DNA from: RPQK01 sp041946865
Lineage (GTDB): Bacteria > Acidobacteriota > UBA6911 > RPQK01
Assembly (NCBI GenBank): GCA_041946865.1
Contig: JBHGBF010000181.1
Location: 1-15,863, forward strand
Direction of reading: 5' to 3'
Length of the DNA stretch: 15,863 nt
The translations under genes were made by a program, and so were the position numbers. Numbering within the stretch: the stretch's first letter is position 1; each line of letters begins with the position of its first letter. The notes under the pieces are model-generated. The model was not told the DNA's origin. It ran no database searches and saw only the letters and a program-made list of their open reading frames with translations. Below are positions 6,501 through 13,227 of this stretch, one piece after another.

Positions 6501-7384
6501 AGTTCACACTCCGCGAGCGCCTCAACAATTTTCTCTTTGTGTGCCATGACATTCTTTCCGATAAAGACCAGAACGCCCGACTCGGCTTCAAACGGCTCGA
6601 ATTCCCAGCGTCCCGTCACGTAGTTGAACAGCCACCACTCCCCGTCTGCCCGAACAAAGCCCTTGGCCCGGTAAACCTCAAAGGCAGCTAGTTCTCCGGC
6701 CCAGGCGCTTAAGCACTCGCGGGAGTATGCCGCTTGGGCTGGAAAGGAGAACGATTCGAATTCGGGCTGGTGTAAATGTGGCGTAGAGCCTGCCGTACGG
6801 TCTCGGAAAAGGCCGAACAGCAGTTGGGGATCGACTTCGGCCCGGACGGTCCGGATGGTGGCGGCCGTCTGGTTAAGCCCCGCGAGCTTTTCTTCGACCG
6901 CCGCTGCCTGAGCGGAATTGATCAGGTCGACCTTGTTGAGCAGGATGAGATCCGCATCCTGGATCTGCAGTCGGGAGGTGTGGCCGATATGGGGAAAGCG
7001 GACCAGGGAATCGGCGTCTACCACGGTGATGACGCCGTCAAGGCGGACCTCGTCGAGGCTTTCCTCAATATCGAAAATCAGCGCTTCCGGTTCTGCGAGC
7101 CCCGTCGTTTCCACGACAATGACCTCGGGAGTCACGACCTCCAGGATCTCTTTCACGGCCGCCTCGAATTCCCCCTGCAGTGAACAGCAGACGCAGCCAC
7201 CGCCGAGCTCGGCGATCTGGACGTCTTTCCCCTGGATAATTCTGGTATCGATCGCGATTTCCCCGAACTCGTTCATGAGAATGGCGATCTTGCGGTCCAA
7301 GGAGGCCAGAATATGGCGCAGGAGCGTGGTCTTTCCGCTCCCCAGGGGACCGGTAATGAGTGTCATAGGCGTGCGTGCGGTCAT
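6473..7384 (-). CDS. G3E-family (CobW/YjiA-type) GTPase
   Basis: A 303-aa P-loop GTPase of the G3E (CobW, YjiA, ZNG1) group, whose characterised members are metal chaperones or insertase helpers. Visible motifs: Walker A GPLGSGKT at 12-19, the metal-binding C-x-C-C within GGGCVCCSLQ at 61-70 (C64, C66, C67), ETTGLAEP at 92-99 (switch II region) and NKVD at 150-153 for guanine recognition. The C-terminal third has the CobW_C-like pattern ending in VYRAKGFVRADGEWWLFNYVTGRWEF, and the extreme C-terminus carries a further ECELCH. It starts 2 nt after the rtcB stop and overlaps archease by 28 nt, so it is translationally embedded between ligase and activator. Its substrate is unknown; supplying Mn or another metal to RtcB is an inference from position. 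It is not next to cobalamin, nitrile hydratase or hydrogenase genes. Confidence 0.9.
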   Translation of the reverse strand: MTARTPMTLITGPLGSGKTTLLRHILASLDRKIAILMNEFGEIAIDTRIIQGKDVQIAELGGGCVCCSLQGEFEAAVKEILEVVTPEVIVVETTGLAEPEALIFDIEESLDEVRLDGVITVVDADSLVRFPHIGHTSRLQIQDADLILLNKVDLINSAQAAAVEEKLAGLNQTAATIRTVRAEVDPQLLFGLFRDRTAGSTPHLHQPEFESFSFPAQAAYSRECLSAWAGELAAFEVYRAKGFVRADGEWWLFNYVTGRWEFEPFEAESGVLVFIGKNVMAHKEKIVEALAECELCHTDSSKT

Positions 7385-7386
7385 GG

Positions 7387-8847
7387 CTAACCCTTGACAT
7401 TACCGACCGGAAGAAACCGGACGACCGGCCGGCTGATTCCAGCCTGTTCCGAGGCCTGGACCACTTCGTCTATATTCTTGTACGCCCCACCCGCTTCTTC
7501 GGCCAGCCCGCTCCATGAGGCGGTCCTCACGTAAATGCCGCGATGTTCCAGCTCGCGCTGCAGCTTCTCGCCTCGCCACAGCTTCCTGGCTTTGGTCCGG
7601 CTCATGGTGCGCCCGCTGCCGTGCGCAGTGCTGAAGAAAGTCTCCCCGCCGGTTGGGACGCCGGCCAGGAGGTAAGAACCGGTTTCCATGCTGCCGCCAA
7701 TGATGACCGGCTGGCCGACATCCTGGTAGCGACGCGGCACTCCTTCCATGCCCGGTCCAAAGGCGCGCGTGGAGCCTTTGCGGTGGACCAGCAGGGTCTT
7801 CTTCTGGCCATCGACGGTATGAGTCTCGAGTTTTGCGGTGTTGTGCGCGACATCGTAAACCATGCGCAGGCCCAACTGCTCGGCTGGTCTCCCCAGAACC
7901 TGGGAAAATACCTCGCGAATCCGGTGAAGTATTACTTGCCGGTTGGCAAAGGACATGTTCAGTCCGCACTTCATCGCCGCGAAATAGTCCCGCCCTTCGG
8001 GCGAATCGAAAGGAGCGCAGGCCAGCTCACGGTCCAGGATCTTGATACGATACCGGCTCTCCATCACCTTCAGGAACTGTTGCAGGTAGTCGGTGGCGAC
8101 CTGGTGGCCAAAGCCGCGGCTTCCGCAGTGGAACATCACTACGACCTGGTCCGGGATCGTTATCCCGTAGCGTTCGGCCAGTTCCTCGTCAAAGACGTTC
8201 TCCTTCTTGGCTACTTGGATCTCGAGGTAGTGATTGCCCGAACCCAGAGTGCCGATCTGGTTGAACCCCCTGTCGATGGCCCGTTCGCTGATCTTGGATG
8301 CATCCGCCCCGGCGATGCAGCCGCACTCCTCGGTCAACTCCAGGTCCTCCTCCCAGCCCAAACCGCGCTTCACACACCACCGGGCGCCCTGTTCGACCAC
8401 CTCGCGGAATTCGTTCTTGGAGATCTTGAGAAACCCTGTGCTCCCCACTCCTGCCGGGACTCGTTCGTAGAGCCCGTCGACCAGCTGCTTCAGGCTGGGC
8501 TGAATCTCTTTCCAGGTGAGATTGGTCGTCACCAGCCGCATCCCGCAGTTGATGTCAAAGCCGATCCCGCCCGGCGAGATGACACCTCCTTCCTGAGGGT
8601 CCATCGCAGCCACCCCGCCAATAGGGAACCCATAGCCAAAATGCCCGTCCGGCATGCACATGGCGAATCGAGTGATACCGGGCAGAGTGGCGACATTCGT
8701 GATCTGGTCGTAGACGGCGTCATCCATCTCGCGGATTATCTTCTCGGTTCCGTAAATCCGCGCCGGCACCCTCATGCCCTCCTTGTAGGAGACCGGAAGC
8801 TCCCATACGGTGTCCGAAACCTTCTGAATGACGTTCAAGATCGCCAT
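7387..8847 (-). CDS. rtcB: RNA-splicing ligase RtcB (archease-dependent type)
   Basis: A 486-aa RtcB ligase, joining RNA 2',3'-cyclic phosphate (or 3'-phosphate) and 5'-OH ends using GTP and Mn. The length matches the long archaeal-type RtcB (about 480 aa) rather than the ~408-aa E. coli form. All active-site residues expected from the Pyrococcus enzyme are present: D98 and C101 in GIGFDINCGMRL, H206 in GTLGSGNHYLEI, H240 in VVVMFHCGSRGFGH, H335 in VYDVAHN, and the guanylylated histidine H409 in STAHGSGRTMSR. The C-terminus VVRFLPVGNVKG is typical. The ATG at 8847 has a strong AGAGGAG about 4 nt upstream. It is the first gene of a three-gene operon. Likely roles are tRNA or general RNA repair; no intron-containing tRNA or RtcA/RtcR regulator is nearby. 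Confidence 0.96.
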   Translation of the reverse strand: MAILNVIQKVSDTVWELPVSYKEGMRVPARIYGTEKIIREMDDAVYDQITNVATLPGITRFAMCMPDGHFGYGFPIGGVAAMDPQEGGVISPGGIGFDINCGMRLVTTNLTWKEIQPSLKQLVDGLYERVPAGVGSTGFLKISKNEFREVVEQGARWCVKRGLGWEEDLELTEECGCIAGADASKISERAIDRGFNQIGTLGSGNHYLEIQVAKKENVFDEELAERYGITIPDQVVVMFHCGSRGFGHQVATDYLQQFLKVMESRYRIKILDRELACAPFDSPEGRDYFAAMKCGLNMSFANRQVILHRIREVFSQVLGRPAEQLGLRMVYDVAHNTAKLETHTVDGQKKTLLVHRKGSTRAFGPGMEGVPRRYQDVGQPVIIGGSMETGSYLLAGVPTGGETFFSTAHGSGRTMSRTKARKLWRGEKLQRELEHRGIYVRTASWSGLAEEAGGAYKNIDEVVQASEQAGISRPVVRFLPVGNVKG

Positions 8848-8901
8848 ACGCTCCTCTTTCCTGCAACCATCTGAAACAGTCGCGCTCTATATTCCCCATT
8901 G

Positions 8902-8931
8902 TTGCACCGGCGACGGGACGGATGCGATACT
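8902..8931 (+). promoter_or_regulatory. Candidate promoter for the small gene at 8941
   Basis: TTGCAC (8902-8907) and GATACT (8926-8931) are separated by 18 nt, a fair match to a housekeeping sigma promoter. Transcription would start around 8938, only a few bases before GTG 8941 or about 15 nt before ATG 8953. No Shine-Dalgarno precedes either codon. The divergent rtcB operon must have its own promoter in the same 93-nt gap; I could not identify it convincingly. Confidence 0.35.
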
Positions 8932-8940
8932 TAAAGTAGT

Positions 8941-9228
8941 GTGTCGACGACTATGGAGAGCAGGTGGATCACGTTAGATTATCTGGAGCTGTTCTGTGAG
9001 CAGAACCATATGGTCATCGGCTGCCAGGACGGGGACCACCAGCTGTGGATCTCACCTCTTGGACCGCATCCTTCCTCGTTAAGCGCCAAGGAGATCCATC
9101 AGATTCTCACCGAAAGCGCGCTCTTTGAGCTGAGGATCATGTCTGACGCGACGGAAGAGAACGAGACGCCTTCTTTTTTCCTGACCCGCTCCGAGCTTGA
9201 GCAGCGGATCAAGCGCATGATGAACTAA
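8941..9228 (+). CDS. Small hypothetical protein, 95 aa
   Basis: I do not recognise this protein. It has no signal peptide or membrane span and begins with an aromatic and acidic stretch (RWITLDYLELFCEQNHM), followed by GCQDGDHQLWISPLG and a polar helical C-terminus (TRSELEQRIKRMMN). Two in-frame starts are possible, GTG at 8941 and ATG at 8953; neither has a good ribosome binding site, and a promoter-like pair lies just upstream. It diverges from the rtcB operon and its stop is 3 nt from the end of the convergent lipoprotein gene. The tight fit between neighbours, and the absence of any other sensible frame, favour a real gene. Confidence 0.6.
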   Translation: MSTTMESRWITLDYLELFCEQNHMVIGCQDGDHQLWISPLGPHPSSLSAKEIHQILTESALFELRIMSDATEENETPSFFLTRSELEQRIKRMMN

Positions 9229-9231
9229 ACC

Positions 9232-10014
9232 TTAGCGGGACACAGCGGTCATCTTCACGCCATAGGAATCCAGCAACCGAATGAAGTCTTCGTCTTGTCG
9301 GATTTTGTCAAACGCTTTCTCGGTGGCCAGCCTCTTGCCGTCATTAAACCCGGCTGCGAAGGCCTTTGTCAGGTAGTGCAGGCAATTCGCTTTGTCGCCG
9401 GCGTCAGCGAAGAAAATGGCCATCTGGTAGGGACGCTCGGGGTCGGGTTTCGTCTGCTCCGGGAAAGACAGCTCCATGGTCTCGGTATCGGTAAAGACGT
9501 TCGGATCGATTTCGAGGGCCTTCCGGTACGCGTTTCGGCCCTCCTTGAACTTGTGGCTCTGCATATAGCCGTGGCCGAGGTTCACATAAAAGCTGGCGAC
9601 GTTCGGTTTCAGATCGATCGCTGTGTGGAAAGCTCGTGCCGCGCCCTTCGGGTCTTGCTCCGCCAGCTCGACAATTCCCAGGGTGTTGTGCGCGAAGGCG
9701 TACTTCGGATCCAGTCCGAGCGCTCTTTCAACGGCTTTCCTGGCCTGCGGATACTGAACCAGTTTGGAATAGGTGATGGCCAGCTTGTTGAAAATGACTT
9801 CGTGGTAAGGGTTAAGGTCGGCTGCTTCCAAGTACTTGAGCAGAGCCAGGTGATCCTTGTGCTCTTCCAGGAGCTTGTCTCCCTCGGCTACAAGGCGGTA
9901 GGACTGCACAACCTTGTCAGCTGGTACCTTCACCTTCGGAATGCGTTTAATGCCCGAGCAAGAGATCAGAAACAGAAGGGCCAGGCCGAGGACTGTCGCT
10001 GATCGGTATCTCAT
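9232..10014 (-). CDS. TPR-repeat lipoprotein
   Basis: A predicted outer- or inner-membrane lipoprotein of 260 residues. The N-terminus MRYRSATVLGLALLFLISCSG is a lipoprotein signal with lipobox L-I-S-C and the modified cysteine at residue 19. Residues from about 38 to 170 form at least three tetratricopeptide repeats, including YPQARKAVERALGLDPKYAF, AARAFHTAIDLKPNVASFYV and GRNAYRKALEIDPN; a looser helical repeat region follows. TPR lipoproteins usually act as scaffolds for envelope complexes or in secretion; the partner is unknown here. I chose ATG at 10014 over an in-frame TTG at 10020, because the signal peptide starts naturally there. Upstream is an extended -10 box so close that the mRNA would be almost leaderless. 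It diverges from the 199-aa gene. Confidence 0.85.
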   Translation of the reverse strand: MRYRSATVLGLALLFLISCSGIKRIPKVKVPADKVVQSYRLVAEGDKLLEEHKDHLALLKYLEAADLNPYHEVIFNKLAITYSKLVQYPQARKAVERALGLDPKYAFAHNTLGIVELAEQDPKGAARAFHTAIDLKPNVASFYVNLGHGYMQSHKFKEGRNAYRKALEIDPNVFTDTETMELSFPEQTKPDPERPYQMAIFFADAGDKANCLHYLTKAFAAGFNDGKRLATEKAFDKIRQDEDFIRLLDSYGVKMTAVSR

Positions 10015-10024
10015 GGCCAAGCGT

Positions 10025-10033
10025 ATTGTACCA
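10025..10033 (-). promoter_or_regulatory. Extended -10 promoter of the TPR lipoprotein gene
   Basis: On the minus strand the sequence TGGTACAAT has the TACAAT hexamer at 10025-10030 with TG one base ahead of it, an extended -10 element. No -35 match is seen at the expected distance, which is common for extended -10 promoters. The predicted start of transcription is near 10018, leaving about 4 nt before ATG 10014, so no Shine-Dalgarno could be included. Confidence 0.45.
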
Positions 10034-10123
10034 CAGGGGTTCTCGCGCTTGCGGCCGAGGCGGATGAGGCGTCCCCGGCCTCAGTCCGTCGGGCTTGCTG
10101 GTGTGAAACCGCGGTCCGCGCAT

Positions 10124-10152
10124 TTGCCAAGGTACGGGAAGTATTCTAAAAT
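10124..10152 (+). promoter_or_regulatory. Housekeeping-type promoter of the 199-aa gene
   Basis: TTGCCA at 10124-10129 and TAAAAT at 10147-10152 are separated by the optimal 17 nt. Transcription would begin near 10159, giving a short leader of about 17 nt that contains the purine run GGGGG (10168-10172) 3 nt before ATG 10176. Confidence 0.6.
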
Positions 10153-10175
10153 TGACCTCCTGCTAACGGGGGTAC

Positions 10176-10775
10176 ATGTCGATCAAGAAAAACGAAGCGC
10201 CGGAGAAGACAGTCGATTCAATACTAAGTCTCATTATCGATGAGTGGTACGAAAGGGTGTCCTCCTATTACGTCACCCACGAACAGCTCCAAGAGAATCC
10301 CGAACTGAAGAAGGAAGAGGAGCTCAAGAGATTCCACGACGAGAAGGGACACCGGATAAAGTTCGATAAAGACAGCCTGGACTTCACCTACGGGCTTCGC
10401 TCGATCTGGGCCGGGAATCACATCATCATCGAGGTCAGCGTCAACAACAAAGTGGCCAACTTCGATTATGCGGACTTTGAAGAACGGCTGCTCGCTCATT
10501 ACGAAAAAACCGGCAAACAAAATGTCCCGAGCCCATACGAGCTCAGGACCCATTCGTTCCGCGAAATTCTTCAGTTCGAACCGAACCTCAGGGAAGCGTT
10601 CAAGGTGGAAAAGCGCGAAGACAAAGCCGATATCATGCGCCTTTCGTTTCACGTCAACGAGGAATTCCTGGACAAGATTCTGGCGCATCCTCAGGCAAGC
10701 AAGAAACTCATAGAAGATTATTGCGTTTCTCCTTTTCGTACGGTTTACGCAACGGTATATCGCCGGTCCAAATGA
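10176..10775 (+). CDS. Hypothetical cytosolic protein, 199 aa
   Basis: I do not recognise the family. The protein is soluble and highly charged, rich in Lys and Glu, with no signal peptide or membrane span. The N-terminal part is helical (ILSLIIDEWYERVSSYYV, then a K/E-rich stretch); the middle, FTYGLRSIWAGNHIIIEVSV, looks like beta strands, and the C-terminal half is mixed helix ending FRTVYATVYRRSK. No metal-binding or nucleotide-binding motif is evident. ATG 10176 has a good promoter and GGGGG just upstream. It is transcribed away from the lipoprotein gene and ends 82 nt before the peptidase gene on the same strand. It could be a single-gene unit. Confidence 0.75.
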   Translation: MSIKKNEAPEKTVDSILSLIIDEWYERVSSYYVTHEQLQENPELKKEEELKRFHDEKGHRIKFDKDSLDFTYGLRSIWAGNHIIIEVSVNNKVANFDYADFEERLLAHYEKTGKQNVPSPYELRTHSFREILQFEPNLREAFKVEKREDKADIMRLSFHVNEEFLDKILAHPQASKKLIEDYCVSPFRTVYATVYRRSK

Positions 10776-10857
10776 GCCCCGGGGGGCGCAGCGATGGGAG
10801 CGTCTCTGATAATGGACCCGCCTCTGCGCGGTTCGGCAGTCAATCTCTGGAATCCAT

Positions 10858-12936
10858 ATGACACCGCACAAGCTCGTGATCTTCGTCCTGCTCCTCGGTT
10901 TCAAAGGCGTCCCGGCTCCGGCCCAAAACGATGACGATTCGGCCGACCGCCGCCCGATCACCTTTGAGGATTTCATCGGCCTGGACGTCGTTTCCGATCT
11001 TCAGCTTTCTCCGGACGGTCGTCTGGCCGCCTTCGTGGTTACGGACTATTCGCTGCAGACAAACCGGGGAAACAGCGACATCTGGATCGTAGGCGTCGGA
11101 GATCGGACCCCGGCCAGGCAACTGACGAACAAGCCGGGATTGGATTCGCAACCACGCTGGTCGCCGGACGGCAAACAACTGGCTTTCGTATCCGACCGGG
11201 ACGGCTCAAGCCAGATTTACCTCGTCCCGGCCTCCGGGGGTGAGCCCAAAAAGGTCTCCCGGCTGAAGACCGCTCCGAGCAATCTGACCTGGTCCCCGGA
11301 CGGCGCCACTATCGCCTTCTCGTCCGATGTCTCCTGGCCGGATCAGCAGCAAGAGGAGAAGTACCCGAGCCAGGCCAAGACCTGGGATGAGCTTTTTTAC
11401 CGGCACTGGAACGAATGGCGCGTCGGCGTCCGCTCGCACATCTTTTCGCTCAATCTTCGTACCGGTCATTCGAAGGACCTGACGCCCTTCGATGCCGACT
11501 ATCCCACGCTTGCCCTGGGCGGATATCGGGACATCGTCTTCACGCCCGACGGCGCCTGGCTCGCGGTTGTCGCCAATCTGGATCAGAATCGTGCCGTCAC
11601 CACCAACAACGATATCTGGCTGATCTCGGCGCAAGGCGCCGCGGCGCCGGTCAATCTGACGAAAGCCAATCAGTCAAATGACAACAACCCGGTTTTCAGC
11701 CCGGATCACAAATGGGTCGCGTACCGCGCACAGATGCGACCCGGGTTCGAGGCCGATCGGCACCATCTGATGCTCGTGGACTGGCAGAGCCGGCAGGTCC
11801 GGGACCTGACGAGCGACTGGACTCTGAGCGTCGACGAAATCCTCTGGTCACCGGACAGCCGCTTCATCTATATACAAACCGAGGAAGAGGCGCGCACCAG
11901 TTTGTACCGGATTTCTATTACGGACGGCGCCCGCGAGAGAGTCATCAAGAACAGCGTTGACCAGAGCCCCCGCCTGACTCCCGACGGCAAAACCCTTGTC
12001 TGCCTGCGCGAAAACTCCCGTCAGCCGGATGAAGTTTTTGCCATCGATCTGGCGTCGGGCCACGCCAGGCAGCTCTCGAACGTCAATTCGAAAGCCTTAG
12101 CGAAGCTGGACATGAATCGAGTTGAGGATTTCTGGTTCACCGGTTCTCAAAACGCCCGGATTCACGGGCTGTTGCTCAAGCCTCCAGCCTTCGACCCGAA
12201 GCGCAAGTACCCGCTCGTCTACCTGATTCACGGCGGCCCTCAGGGCGCTATGCAGGACGACTTTCATTGGCGCTGGAACTACCAGATGTTTGCCGCGCCG
12301 GGCTACGTCGTGGCTACCGTCAATTTCCATGGTTCGACAGGCTACGGTCAGGACTTCACCGACTCGATCTCCGGTCATTGGGGCGATTACCCGTACGAAG
12401 ACCTCATGAAGGGGCTCGACTATCTGCTGGCTCAGTACCCCTTTATTGATTCCAGCCGTATCGCCGCCGCCGGCGCCTCGTACGGCGGCTACATGATCTA
12501 CTGGATAGGAACCCAGACGAACCGGTTTACCTGCCTGATTGCCCACGACGGCGTCTTTAATCCCGAGAGCATGTACGGGTCGACCGAAGAGCTGTGGTTT
12601 CCGGAATGGGAATTCGACGGGACGCCATGGAACAGCCGGGAGACGTACCGGCGCTGGTCGCCTCAAAACTTCTCGCACCACCTCCGCACTCCCACGCTGG
12701 TCGTTCACGGTCAGCTGGATTACCGTGTTGACGTCTCCCAGGGATATGAGGCCTTTACCGCGCTGCGGAGACAAGGCGTACCGGCGCGGTTTCTCTATTT
12801 CCCGGACGAGGGCCATTGGGTGACCAAACCCCGCAACCGGCGGGTCTGGTGGAACGAGATGCTGGGGTGGCTCGAGAAGTACTTGAAGGCTCAGCAAACA
12901 CCTCTGGGAACGGGCCGGAAAGGCAACCCGCTCTGA
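10858..12936 (+). CDS. Exported S9-family peptidase (prolyl oligopeptidase / acylaminoacyl peptidase type)
   Basis: A 692-aa serine peptidase of family S9. A signal peptide (MTPHKLVIFVLLLGFKGVPAPAQ) suggests export to the periplasm. Residues from about 40 to 405 contain TolB/PD40-like propeller repeats, with several W-SPDG-type motifs (SPDGRLAAFV, WSPDGKQLAF, WSPDGATIAF, FSPDHKWVAY, WSPDSRFIYI). The C-terminal alpha/beta-hydrolase domain (about 440-680) has the oxyanion region HGGPQGA, the nucleophile S541 in GASYGGYM, the probable D621 in HGQLDYRV, and H653 in PDEGHW, so the catalytic triad is intact. Such enzymes cleave short peptides, often after proline or at acylated N-termini. The start ATG at 10858 has only a weak ribosome binding site (GGA). 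Length is normal for the bacterial DPP/ACPH group. Confidence 0.93.
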   Translation: MTPHKLVIFVLLLGFKGVPAPAQNDDDSADRRPITFEDFIGLDVVSDLQLSPDGRLAAFVVTDYSLQTNRGNSDIWIVGVGDRTPARQLTNKPGLDSQPRWSPDGKQLAFVSDRDGSSQIYLVPASGGEPKKVSRLKTAPSNLTWSPDGATIAFSSDVSWPDQQQEEKYPSQAKTWDELFYRHWNEWRVGVRSHIFSLNLRTGHSKDLTPFDADYPTLALGGYRDIVFTPDGAWLAVVANLDQNRAVTTNNDIWLISAQGAAAPVNLTKANQSNDNNPVFSPDHKWVAYRAQMRPGFEADRHHLMLVDWQSRQVRDLTSDWTLSVDEILWSPDSRFIYIQTEEEARTSLYRISITDGARERVIKNSVDQSPRLTPDGKTLVCLRENSRQPDEVFAIDLASGHARQLSNVNSKALAKLDMNRVEDFWFTGSQNARIHGLLLKPPAFDPKRKYPLVYLIHGGPQGAMQDDFHWRWNYQMFAAPGYVVATVNFHGSTGYGQDFTDSISGHWGDYPYEDLMKGLDYLLAQYPFIDSSRIAAAGASYGGYMIYWIGTQTNRFTCLIAHDGVFNPESMYGSTEELWFPEWEFDGTPWNSRETYRRWSPQNFSHHLRTPTLVVHGQLDYRVDVSQGYEAFTALRRQGVPARFLYFPDEGHWVTKPRNRRVWWNEMLGWLEKYLKAQQTPLGTGRKGNPL

Positions 12937-13176
12937 GGGCCGGATTCAGTCAGCCTGGGGCGAAGCCCTGAGCGAAGCCTCATAAGCGCCAACTTGCTTG
13001 TAGGACACCCAAATCGAGCCGTGGCCACCGGCCCTTTTGGAGTGCGGCGGCAACGAGGCTGGACTTTATACATATTTTGGCCCCCCCCTTTCCGCTCTGT
13101 AACGCGTTCTAGCCCCCGCCGCGGTTGGCTTCGGGGTTACCGTTGGTAGCGCGATCCAGACGCGGCTGGAGCCCGG
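12937..13176. other. Non-coding gap after the S9 peptidase
   Basis: No gene is seen. Just downstream of the stop is a small GGGC-GAA-GCCC hairpin (around 12957-12968) without a T run, so it is not a convincing intrinsic terminator. Further on are GGCC-ACC-GGCC followed by a C and TTTT, then a GC-rich stretch and a short A/T-rich run (TTTATACATATTTT) ending in a run of eight C at 13081-13088. It may contain the remains of a dispersed GC-rich repeat, but no second copy is in the window. Confidence 0.4.
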
Positions 13177-13206
13177 TTGCTTATTCTGCCGCCTCTTCGT
13201 TATAGT
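13177..13206 (+). promoter_or_regulatory. Promoter of the serine hydrolase gene
   Basis: TTGCTT at 13177-13182 and TATAGT at 13201-13206 with an 18-nt spacer form a good housekeeping promoter. Transcription would start around 13213, directly ahead of the GGAGGAAAG ribosome binding site at 13217-13225. This supports the ATG at 13228 as start and argues against the longer frame that opens at TTG 13177. Confidence 0.6.
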
Positions 13207-13227
13207 CCACGGCGTTGGAGGAAAGAC

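Noticed and set aside
7543..8874. 443-aa plus-strand open frame
   Set aside because: It is antisense to rtcB, whose complete active site is present on the other strand; GC-rich coding sequence often leaves such a long open shadow.
10037..10100. Possible structured RNA or tRNA in the GC-rich gap between the lipoprotein and the 199-aa gene
   Set aside because: Short GAGGC/GCCTC pairings exist but no tRNA cloverleaf or known riboswitch core is visible.
13177..13227. N-terminal extension of the serine hydrolase from TTG 13177
   Set aside because: The segment overlaps a good promoter and the ATG at 13228 has a strong ribosome binding site directly followed by the signal/anchor segment.
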